This document shows, in pieces, positions 51,877 through 61,000 of a stretch of DNA of 64,000 bases (within the stretch, counting starts at the first letter, position 1; each line of letters starts with the position of its first letter). A program made the position numbers and the translations under genes. Origin of the DNA: Saprospirales bacterium (GTDB lineage Bacteria; Bacteroidota; Bacteroidia; Chitinophagales; Saprospiraceae); contig JADJBL010000017.1 in the NCBI GenBank assembly GCA_016703765.1, positions 1-64,000 on the forward strand. Direction: 5' to 3'. The notes beneath the pieces were generated by a model. It saw only the letters and a program-made list of their open reading frames with translations, was not told where the DNA came from and did not search any database.

Positions 51877-54800
51877 GGAACAGGGCGCATCCGGCGTAAG
51901 GTATAGCGGAAACGGTAGGTCTGCGCAGACTGACTGGTAATCGTAAACGAACCCGCAGCAGCGTTAAAAGCGCCCCCGCTGGAAGGCACGGCGGAAGTCT
52001 CCGTCCATACACCGCCCGGGTCTGCCCCGCTGAGGAGGTTGTCCAAATCGACGGTTTGCGCCTCGCCGATGCAAAACTCGAGGGGTTGCGCGGCAACGCC
52101 CGCAGTGAGTGCCTCCGAAATGGTAATATTAAAGGAATTGGTCAAAGCACAACCCAGCGGTGGCGTGTTGCTCAAGCTGAAATTCAGGATATATACCCCC
52201 GGATCGGCGCCGCTCGCATCGAGCATGGCTCCGTTGATCTGGGGAAAATTCACCGCGCCGATCGGCCCGCTGGCCACCGCGTAAGTTCCGGGATTGGATT
52301 CCACCTGCAAGGTGTTCAGGTTGAGGGCATCTCCGTCGTTACACAAGGGCGCTGCGGCCAGGAAGTCCAGCACCGGACAGGCGCAGTCTTCCACCGTGAC
52401 CTGCACCACATAGCTTTGTTCCGGACAGGGCGGAAGGGCGCTATCGGTGGTATAAGTAAAGTCGTACACCCCGGGAACGGCGCCGTTGAAGTTCAGCATC
52501 GGGAAAGTACCCGTCACGAGGGCGCCGTCGGTATTCGCCCAGCTTCCGCCGGGATCGCCGGCAGTCACCAGGGTACTGAAATCGAGGACCGTCGGGTTGC
52601 CGCTGTCGGTGCTGTTGCAAATAGTGGCCGTAGTGGCCACAGTGGCCACCGGTATCGTATTCACGATCACCGTGCCCGTGGCGCTCAGCGCCTGGGTGCA
52701 GCCGTCCTGGTCGGTGACCTGCAGCATAGTGGCCGTCACGGAGGTGGTTCCCACGGGGATCGAAAGTACGTCTCCGGTTTGCACGCAGAGAAGGGTACCC
52801 GTTGTTCCGTCGCTGAGCTGGTAGCTGATATCCACGCAGGTCGCGCTGCTGACGAATATGGGGAGGTTCCCCGTCTGTCCTTCGCAAACCGTTACATTAT
52901 TCAAAAAGGAAGCCGAAGGCAGGGGCAGGAACACCACGGGCGTTCCGGGCGCCACCGAGATACAGGGGTCATTCGGGTCGATCGTACCGTCCGTATCCAG
53001 GTCGTTGCCCGCGATGGCGGAGATGTAATAAGTCACCCCGGTCTGCATCGGAGGGATCAGGGAAAACTCGGGGAGGGCATTGTAGCCGTACACCTGCGAG
53101 CCCAGCGCATTGCCGCTGCCGTTGTGGATGACGTACAATAAAATATCCTCCGGATCGAGCACCGCACCGGTGCTCGTATTCGCGATCGCGATCCCGTCGG
53201 CGCAGACCTGAACCGGATTGAGGTTCATTTGCCCTGCATCCGTAGCGCAAACGCACTCGACGAGGCCTTCCACCAGCAGCGGGCCGCAGCCGTTTGCATC
53301 GAACACCTCAAAGGAATAGGCGCTGAGGTTGGGGATCGGGTCGGAGAGGAAGGAGGCGCCGCTCAAGGTACCCGGGTAAAGCCCGGTGACGGTATAGGGC
53401 GGGTCTCCCCCGCCGATGTCAAATGCCACGGTATAAGTAAAATCGAGCAAATTGCAGGATTCCGTCACGGCGCCGGCCAATACCGGATCGTCGTTGAAGG
53501 TGATCGTTACCTGCGCTGCCGCCAGGCAGCCGTTATTGTCCTCCTGCCATTCAAAGACATAGACGCCGTATTGATCGACATCCACCTGGGTCTGTGCCGC
53601 AAAGGGGTCGCTCAGGATCGCCGTACCCGGTCCGCTGACCTGAGTCCATTGCCCGGCGCCCACGCTGGGCATGGCCAGCAAGGTGGTCGACAGGCCGCAG
53701 AGGGCCGCGTCTAAGCCCGCATTGGGACTTGGATAGTTATTGAAAATGACCGGCACGCCTTGCGCCATGTCGGTGCAGTCGTCGCCTAAATCCACACCCG
53801 TACCCGAGGGGTTTCCAACCAGGTAGGAAATAAAGTAGGTGGTATTAAAGCTCATGAGCCCCGGGATATAGCCGAACACGCCTGTGGTATTCTGGTCAAT
53901 GATGGCGCCCAGGGTATTCCCGTTGGTTCCGTTATCCGAATGTAAAATAAACTCGGACACGTCGTTGGGGTCGAAAATCGCATTGGGCGAAGCGGCCACG
54001 GTCGCGGTTTCGTCCTCGCAAACCGCGAGGGGGGTGAGGTCGAGGTCGCCGGCGTCCGAAATACAGTCGCAGGTTTCCTGGCCGACAATGGTCAGAGGGC
54101 CGCAGCCAAGGATATCGAACACCTCGAAATTATAGGGAGTCCCCGAAGGGATGAGGTCGCTGGTATAGGTGGAGCCATTGACCACTCCACCCACGTTCCC
54201 GCTGACGAAGTAGGGCTGTTGGCCCGCCGTAATCGTGAAAGAAACGGTGTAGTCCTGGCCATCGGGCGTGCAGGTTTCCAGGATTGCTCCGGAGAGCTGC
54301 GGGTCGGAATTAAAGCTGATCTCCACCACATCCTGGCTGGAGCAGTTGACCGTGGTCTCCGTCCAGGTAAAAGTGTACACCCCGTACATATCGACGCTCA
54401 CCGAGGATTGAGGATCGGCCGGGTCGGTAAAGACGGCAGAGCCCGGGCCGGAAGCGGTCCACAGGCCGGTACCGGTCGAAAGGGAACCCGCCAGGGTATA
54501 GCTCAGGCCGCAGATCCCGTCGTCAGGCCCGGCGTTGGGAGTGGGATAGGCAATTACCGCGAGATCGAAACAGGTGATGGCGCCAAAGCCGCAAAGGTTT
54601 TCGGCCGACACGCAGACCTGGGCCGGGCCGCTCTGGGGCCATTCCACGTCGATAGCGTCGGTTCCCTGGCCGCCGAGGATGATCCCCCCGTTCGTCACCG
54701 TCCAGTTAAATCCGCTCACGTCGGGATCAGCAGAGGTAATGGTATAATTCGAAATATCGTCTACACAAGGTTGGTTGGGGCCGTCCAGCGCCGGGGCGGC

Positions 54801-57800
54801 AGGGGGGCCGTCCACCAAGACGGGGAAACAGGTTTGTACCGATTGGCCGCATCCGTTGGAAGCGGTGGCGCAAACCGTGCCATTGCCCAGGGAGCTCCAT
54901 TCCACGGTGACGCAATCGGTTCCCTGGCCGCTGAGGATCGTCCCGCCGCTTGCAGTCCAGACATAATTGCTGGCGTTGGGATCCGTTTGGGCGCAATAAA
55001 GTCCGGATTCGTTGAGACAGGGCGTAGCTGGCCCCGACAAAACAGGCGCTACCGGGATGGTTCCGCCGGCGACCGCAAAACAAATGGTCGGGGAAGCTCC
55101 GCAACCCGTCTGAGTGGTCACGCAGACATTGCCGCCGTTCGGGCAGCCCGTCCAGTTAATGGTAATGTTCGGCGTATTTTGGCCCGAGACGATGGATCCA
55201 CAGCTCGTAGTCCAGGTGTACCCGGTGGCCGCCGGATCGGCCGGCGTGGAATACTGGGTCACGGAACCGCTGCAAATCACATCCGGACCGGAAACGACAG
55301 GGGTTAAAGGAAGCGCGCCGATGTTCACCGGCAGGCAGAACTGCTGGCCCGATCCGCAACCGTTCGCGACGGACAGACACACCGAGCCCGATCCGGAGGC
55401 ATTCCAGCTTACGTTGATCGAAGGAGTACCCTGGCCGCTTACGATGGTTCCGCCCGTTACCGTCCACGCATAATTGGTGGCGCCCGGCACGGGGTTGGTA
55501 AAGTAATTCTGTGTACTGTTTCCGCAAGGGGAAGGAGATCCGTTCACTACGGAAACACCCGGTACGTCGTTCAGCTCCACATCAAAACATTGCTGGCTCG
55601 TGGACCCGCATCCGTTGGACGCAACCACGCAAATGTTGCCGCCCGAACAGGAATTGTCCCAAACCACGGAAATGGAGCTGGAGTCGGGGTTCGAAGTAAT
55701 GGTGGCGCAGGACGGAACTGTCCAGGTAAAGGTATCGGCGCCTGGATCGGCTGCCGTGGAGTAGGTAACCGTATCTCCTACGCAAACGGGCGATGGCCCT
55801 GCAACGGAAGGAGTCGCGGGCAGTTGGCCCGCCGCTACGGCGAAGCAGGCTTGGGGGCCATTCCCGCAGGCATTGGTGGGCGTCAGACAGACGTTGCCGC
55901 CGGCCGAATTGCCCCAGTTGACCGTAATGGAATTGGTTCCCTGGCCGCTGGTGATGCTGGCGCCAGGAGGCACGATCCAGTTATACCCCGTGGTGTTAGC
56001 AGAAACCGTGGCTGTATAAGATGCGATATCGTTCGGGCAAACCGTATCCGTTCCGGTTAAAACCGGCAAGGCGGGCAGGGTATTCAAGGTCACCGGCAGA
56101 CAGGCCACCGGGCCGGCGCCGCAGCCGTTGACGGCTACCACGCATATATTCCCTCCCAAGGGTCCGGTCCAGTTGACGGTGACGGAGGTCGTCCCATCGC
56201 CGCCGGTGATCAGGGTGGCCCCGGGAGGCAGGGTCCAGTCGTAGGATGTTGCGTTGGGATCCGGGCTGATCGTATAGGTTGCGCTTTGGTTGATACAAAT
56301 GGAAGTGAGTCCCTGGATGACCGGCAGCGCCGGGGGCACCAGGTTGGATGTCACGCAAGCGGTGGATACGTCCGTGCAAACCACTCCATTGAGGGTATTG
56401 GAAACGGTCAGGTTATAGCAACCCGCCGTGTTTACTTGCAGGATCGGACCGTTGCCGAGCACCTGGCCTGCGGCATTCGTCCATAGGTAGGTATTTCCCA
56501 CCGAACCCGATCCGTTGAGGGCTACCACCGGGTTGGTACAGGTGATCACTCCGGCAGGTCCGATGACCGATAGCACCGGTACGGCGAAAAGGGTGAGGAC
56601 CAGGTTGGAGTCGCAGCCGTCCGAGCCCGTGTAAGGGATCGTAAATCCTCCGGGGGGGCAGTAATCCACGCCTCCGATGGTCAGGCATTCGCCCGGGCAC
56701 AGGGTATGCGTCTGGATGGTGAGGTCGGGGGGAATAATTGTAATAATGACATTCGTGATGCTGTCGCAGCCGAGCCAGGAGGGGATATTATAGCTACACA
56801 CCGGGAATACAGCATTGGGTACCCAGCGGCGTGGTAAAACAATCGCCGTAGCAAATGGCCATAGTCGTGGTCACGGGAAGGATGGGGGGGCCGGTTTTGG
56901 CCGTAAAGCAGTTGGTCGACAGGTCTCCGCAGAACGGAGGGCTGGCGGCATTTAAGGCGTTGACCAGGTTGGTATAGGGCTGGCCTAAAAACGAAAGATA
57001 AGGCGTGCCGTCGGCGAGGTAGTAGGACAGGCCGCAAATCGTATAATTGCCCGGAGGCAGGTTGTTGAGGTTGGGTCCTCCGGAGACGAAACTGGTGATA
57101 ATCCCGTTGGTGGTGATGACCCAAACGTACCCGTAGAGGCCAGGCGGCGCTTGAACGGCGGGTGGCGGATAGGTCGGGATCACGTTCAGGTTGAGCGAAG
57201 GGCTTCCGATACAACCCATGACGTTGGGCTGGTTGAGGGTTCCACCCTCTGCCGCGCAGGTAAAGCAATCGTCTACACCGCAGGCAAAGGTCAGCGACCA
57301 GTTTTGGAGAAATCCGATATCCTGCGAACAAATATCGTTTACCGTCAGGGTCCAGGTGCCGTTGGCGGGCTGACCGGGCAAATTGAAAGCGTTCAGATTG
57401 CACCCAGGCGCTTGCTGGGCGTTGGTTATCGGGTCCGTCACTCCCCCGCAGGGCATGGTCCAGTTGCCGACCAGGCAGGTGCCCGGAGGGCCGTTGCAGA
57501 CGTATTCCGTGTTATTCGTCAGCGGGTTGCCCGTTCCAATATCTATGCAGACATTGATGTTATCGTTGCTGTTGCCGCATCCTCCGGAGTTGTTGTTGAC
57601 ATCCGCCATCACCAGATAATTGAGGCCACTCGGCGAGGTCAGGGTCACGCATAAATCCCCAACCCAGGTGTGGGTTATCTCAAAACAGACCTGCTGGAGC
57701 GGACACAGTGCCAGGTTGTTCGGACCGTCGACCGTCACATCCAGAAGCCCCTGAAAGGTGCCGTTGTCCTGTATGGGCACCGGGCAGTTGGTGCATTCAC

Positions 57801-57903
57801 AGGGCTGGGCAGTCAGGGAAGTGGGAAGGGTTCCGGCCATCAAGACCGGAAACAGGACAAAGCGTAGAATTCTGCTATTCATCAGAGGATGTTTGCTGCG
57901 CAA
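50797..57903 (-). CDS. Giant CHU_C surface protein G with N-terminal P-like domain (two frameshifts)
   Basis: Reconstructed at about 2370 residues. The signal peptide starts most likely at the Met at 57,882 (MNSRILRFVLFPVLMAGT), seven residues inside the longest frame. A P-like domain follows (about 35-200; 'WVGDLCVTLTSPSGLNYLV', 'GTWTLTVNDICSQD'), then a 'YGDCFTTP..WLGCDS' Cys module and seven PKD-like domains (GxxxxCxxxxxxYxxxxxPxAxxYxWxVPxG). After these come two modules related to the repeats of A-D ('CDCISDAGDLDLTPLAVCE', 'CVCATDAGQMNLNPVQVCA'), SprB repeats and CHU_C ('GPNIFTPNGDGENDIFL', ending GDVSLVR). Frame breaks are at about 56,800 and 51,900. Predicted T9SS-exported surface protein. 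Confidence 0.86.
51852..56801 (-). CDS. Open middle part of protein G
   Basis: 1649 codons with the seven PKD-like domains, two CDC/CVC modules and further SprB-like modules. Correct up to 'TYRFRYTL' near 51,905; the last ~18 residues are out of frame. Confidence 0.85.
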   Translation of the reverse strand: MCSYNIPSWLGCDSITNVIITIIPPDLTIQTHTLCPGECLTIGGVDYCPPGGFTIPYTGSDGCDSNLVLTLFAVPVLSVIGPAGVITCTNPVVALNGSGSVGNTYLWTNAAGQVLGNGPILQVNTAGCYNLTVSNTLNGVVCTDVSTACVTSNLVPPALPVIQGLTSICINQSATYTISPDPNATSYDWTLPPGATLITGGDGTTSVTVNWTGPLGGNICVVAVNGCGAGPVACLPVTLNTLPALPVLTGTDTVCPNDIASYTATVSANTTGYNWIVPPGASITSGQGTNSITVNWGNSAGGNVCLTPTNACGNGPQACFAVAAGQLPATPSVAGPSPVCVGDTVTYSTAADPGADTFTWTVPSCATITSNPDSSSISVVWDNSCSGGNICVVASNGCGSTSQQCFDVELNDVPGVSVVNGSPSPCGNSTQNYFTNPVPGATNYAWTVTGGTIVSGQGTPSINVSWNASGSGSVCLSVANGCGSGQQFCLPVNIGALPLTPVVSGPDVICSGSVTQYSTPADPAATGYTWTTSCGSIVSGQNTPNITINWTGCPNGGNVCVTTQTGCGASPTICFAVAGGTIPVAPVLSGPATPCLNESGLYCAQTDPNASNYVWTASGGTILSGQGTDCVTVEWSSLGNGTVCATASNGCGQSVQTCFPVLVDGPPAAPALDGPNQPCVDDISNYTITSADPDVSGFNWTVTNGGIILGGQGTDAIDVEWPQSGPAQVCVSAENLCGFGAITCFDLAVIAYPTPNAGPDDGICGLSYTLAGSLSTGTGLWTASGPGSAVFTDPADPQSSVSVDMYGVYTFTWTETTVNCSSQDVVEISFNSDPQLSGAILETCTPDGQDYTVSFTITAGQQPYFVSGNVGGVVNGSTYTSDLIPSGTPYNFEVFDILGCGPLTIVGQETCDCISDAGDLDLTPLAVCEDETATVAASPNAIFDPNDVSEFILHSDNGTNGNTLGAIIDQNTTGVFGYIPGLMSFNTTYFISYLVGNPSGTGVDLGDDCTDMAQGVPVIFNNYPSPNAGLDAALCGLSTTLLAMPSVGAGQWTQVSGPGTAILSDPFAAQTQVDVDQYGVYVFEWQEDNNGCLAAAQVTITFNDDPVLAGAVTESCNLLDFTYTVAFDIGGGDPPYTVTGLYPGTLSGASFLSDPIPNLSAYSFEVFDANGCGPLLVEGLVECVCATDAGQMNLNPVQVCADGIAIANTSTGAVLDPEDILLYVIHNGSGNALGSQVYGYNALPEFSLIPPMQTGVTYYISAIAGNDLDTDGTIDPNDPCISVAPGTPVVFLPLPSASFLNNVTVCEGQTGNLPIFVSSATCVDISYQLSDGTTGTLLCVQTGDVLSIPVGTTSVTATMLQVTDQDGCTQALSATGTVIVNTIPVATVATTATICNSTDSGNPTVLDFSTLVTAGDPGGSWANTDGALVTGTFPMLNFNGAVPGVYDFTYTTDSALPPCPEQSYVVQVTVEDCACPVLDFLAAAPLCNDGDALNLNTLQVESNPGTYAVASGPIGAVNFPQINGAMLDASGADPGVYILNFSLSNTPPLGCALTNSFNITISEALTAGVAAQPLEFCIGEAQTVDLDNLLSGADPGGVWTETSAVPSSGGAFNAAAGSFTITSQSAQTYRFRYTLRRMRPVPWILRRWR
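56794..57903 (-). CDS. Open N-terminal part of protein G
   Basis: 369 codons: signal peptide, P-like domain and a segment 'FTCAAEGGTLNQPNVMGC...CGLSYYLADGTP' that resembles one in protein E ('LCCDADAGALDIPDFSICQ...CGLSYLLTDSLN'). It ends at 'GTQCCIPGV', where gtgtag reads as a stop; a one-base slip restores 'CSYNIPSWLGCDS'. Confidence 0.83.
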   Translation of the reverse strand: MRSKHPLMNSRILRFVLFPVLMAGTLPTSLTAQPCECTNCPVPIQDNGTFQGLLDVTVDGPNNLALCPLQQVCFEITHTWVGDLCVTLTSPSGLNYLVMADVNNNSGGCGNSNDNINVCIDIGTGNPLTNNTEYVCNGPPGTCLVGNWTMPCGGVTDPITNAQQAPGCNLNAFNLPGQPANGTWTLTVNDICSQDIGFLQNWSLTFACGVDDCFTCAAEGGTLNQPNVMGCIGSPSLNLNVIPTYPPPAVQAPPGLYGYVWVITTNGIITSFVSGGPNLNNLPPGNYTICGLSYYLADGTPYLSFLGQPYTNLVNALNAASPPFCGDLSTNCFTAKTGPPILPVTTTMAICYGDCFTTPLGTQCCIPGV

Positions 57904-57971
57904 AAAAAGTATTGATTAGATGCGTGTGCCGGTGTTTTCGCTGCTTGAAAAAGGGTGGGTATTATAAAGTG

Positions 57972-58010
57972 AAGTGGAAGTGTGCGGGCTCAGCCCGCAC
58001 ACTTCCACTT
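57972..58010. terminator. Terminator of protein H
   Basis: Perfect 18-nt inverted repeat (aagtggaagtgtgcgggc) at 57972-57989 and 57993-58010 with a 3-nt loop, between the H stop (58,073) and the G start (57,882 or 57,903). Very stable, but no clear T run on the minus strand. Confidence 0.75.
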
Positions 58011-58072
58011 TAAAGATAATTGTTAGCTGCGTTTGGCAAAGTTATAAATTTTGCCCTTCGCTTGCAGTATAT

Positions 58073-61000
58073 TTATTCTACGACCACTTTCTTGACGGCT
58101 TTCCGGTCGTTCAGCGAAATTTCCAGCCAGTACATACCGGAGGGCAGGTCCGAGCGGTCGACCGGGAGGATCAATTCCCCCTGAACCAACTCCCCTTTAG
58201 TCTCCATCAATACCTGGCCCAGCGCGTTGACCAGGCGAAGATTTACCTCCGCATCGCCTGCGCCCGAGGCCAATATCCATACCGTAAATTGCCCTTCGTT
58301 CGGGTTGGGGAAGACGAGCAATTTTTCGAATACTCCCCGATCAGCCGTCGAACTGATGACGATCAGCTCGGAAATTGATTTGGAACCGCATTCGTTGGTG
58401 GCCGTGAGGATCACCGTGTAGTTGCCCGGGGCTGCGTAGGTGTGGTTGGGCGAACCCTGCGTGCTGGTTTGCCCGTCGCCGAAATCCCAAAGGAAGCTGT
58501 CCCCGTCCGTGGTGGTATTGATGAACTTGAACAGGTTTCCGGGCTCTTCCTCATAGGTGAATCCGACAACCGGAACATCCGATACCTCGATCATCTGCGA
58601 TTGCATCAGCACATCACTACCCGCAATATTGGAGATTTGAAGCGTCACCGTGTATTGGCCTGCGGCATTATACACTACCACCGGGTTCTGATCGGTAGAA
58701 GTGGAGGGGTCTCCGCCCGGGAACGACCAGTTCCACTGCGAGGGATTGCCCAGCGACTCGTCTTTGAACTGTACAGTCAGCGGGATGCAGCCACTCGCCG
58801 GTTCTGCGGAAAAGCCCGCCGTGGGAATGACTTCGGTGATCTCGACTTCCAGGGAATACTCGTCCGAACCGCAAGGGCCTTCCACATGCAGCAGGACCGT
58901 GAATATCCCCGGTTGCGAATAAACATAGCTTGGATTTTCCTCGCTGCTGAATTCTCCGTCGCCGAAAGACCAGGTCCAGGAATCCGAATCAGTAGATGTA
59001 TTGTTAAAATTGACCGTGGCTCCGTTCATCACCTGGAAGTCAAAACCGGCAATCGGGGAAGGCAGTACCTCGATGTAGCCGATCACGGTATAGGAATCGG
59101 CGCCATTGACATTGTGCGCCGTAAGGGTCACGTCGTACACCCCGGGGGTGTTATACACCACTACCGGCTCGAATTCGGTGGAAGAGGAGGGGTTGCCGCC
59201 CGGGAAAGACCACTCGTAGCTCTCCGAATTGTCGGAAGAAAGGTTGTCGAAGGTCACCACCAGAGGAGCGCAGCCCGACAAGGGATTCGCGGTAAACAGC
59301 GCCTGAGGCCCGGCGGTCGCGATGACCACCAGCTGGCTGATCGTGCTGGCTCCGCAGTCGTTGATGGCCGTCAAATGCACCTCAAAGACTCCGTCTTCGG
59401 TAAAGACATGTTGTGGGTTGGCATCCGTGCTACCCATCCCATCCCCGAAATCCCAGACATAGCTCGTGGCATTTCCGGAGGTGTTGCTGAAGCTGCCTAC
59501 TGCTCCGTTTACAGAGAAGTTAAAACCCGCAACCGGATCGGGGTTGACCGTGATGTAGTTCGAAAAACTGTGCGTGTCGCTTCCCGCTCCGTTGCTCACC
59601 GTCAGCGTGACGCCATAAGTTCCGGGGAGGAGGTATTGTACAAGCGGGTTTTCCGCCGTAGAGCCGGAGGGGGTTCCACCTTCGAATTCCCAATCCCAGG
59701 CAGTAGCATTTGAACTGGACTGGTCCTGAAACTGGACGAAAAACGGAGCGCAACCCTCGGTCTCATCGGCGCTGAAGCCCGCGATCGGGGGCGTCAGGAT
59801 GAGCACATCCATGTACATGGTGTCTGTGCCGCAGTCGTTGGCGGCGATCAACATGACGGTATAGATGCCGTCCTCCGCGTAGGTGTGGTTAGGCTCGTTG
59901 ACATTGCTGCCGTTTCCGTCCCCAAAATCCCAGGTATAGCTCGTGGCGTTGACCGAATTGTTGAAGAACGAAACATAGGCGCCCGCCGCATCCGCATCGA
60001 AGCCGGCCGAAGGCCCGCCGAACACGGTGATATAATCCTCAAAGGTCTCCGTATCCTGTCCGGCCGCATTGCCCACGGTGAGGGTCACTCCGTACACACC
60101 CGGGTTGAGGTATTGCACGAGGGGATTTTGCTGGGAGGATGACCCGGGGCTACCCCCTTCAAAGGTCCAGGACCAGGTAGTCGTGTTATTACTGGATTGA
60201 TCTGTAAACTGCACGCTCAGGGCGGCGCAGCCTTCCGCCTGATCCGCCGTAAAACCGGCGTTCGGAGGCATTACGATCACGACCAGGGAGCTGCTCGTAT
60301 CCGAACCGCAGGGGTTGGTAGCGATCAATTGCACCATATACGTGCCGTCGGTCGCATAAGTATGCGCAGGATCCTCGTCCGTGCTCGTGGAACCGTCTCC
60401 GAAATCCCAATGATAGCTGACCGCATCGGTCGAACCATTGTTGAAGCTGGCAGTGGCCCCATTCACAGCTTGTGTATAGGCGGCATTGGGCCCTCCGAAA
60501 ACCTGGATATAATCCGTATCGGTAAAAGTGTGGTCTCCCGCCGCATTGCTGACGGTCAGGGTGACGCCGTATTGGCCGGGGTTGAGGTATTGCACCAGCG
60601 GATTCTGAAGGGTGGATGAGCCCGGCGATCCGCCTTCAAATGTCCAGGACCAGTGCGTGGTATTCGCGCTGGATTCATCCGAAAACTGGACCGTCAGCGG
60701 AGCGCAACCCTCGCTGAGATCGGAGGAGAATCCGGCCAGCGGAGGCGTCACGATGACGATTTCCGCGCTGGTCGTAGCCGAGCCGCACTCATTGGTGGAG
60801 GTGAGCTCGACCGTATAGATCCCGTCTCCGGGAAAAGCATGCACGGGGTTGGTCTGCGTGCCGGTGGTTCCGTCGCGGAAATCCCAGAAATAAGTATCGG
60901 CATTGGAGGAGGTATTCGTAAAATTCACCGTCGAGCCGCCGTTGACGACGTAGGTAAACCCGGCCGTAGGCCCGCCCTGAACCGTAATGTACTGCGAAAT

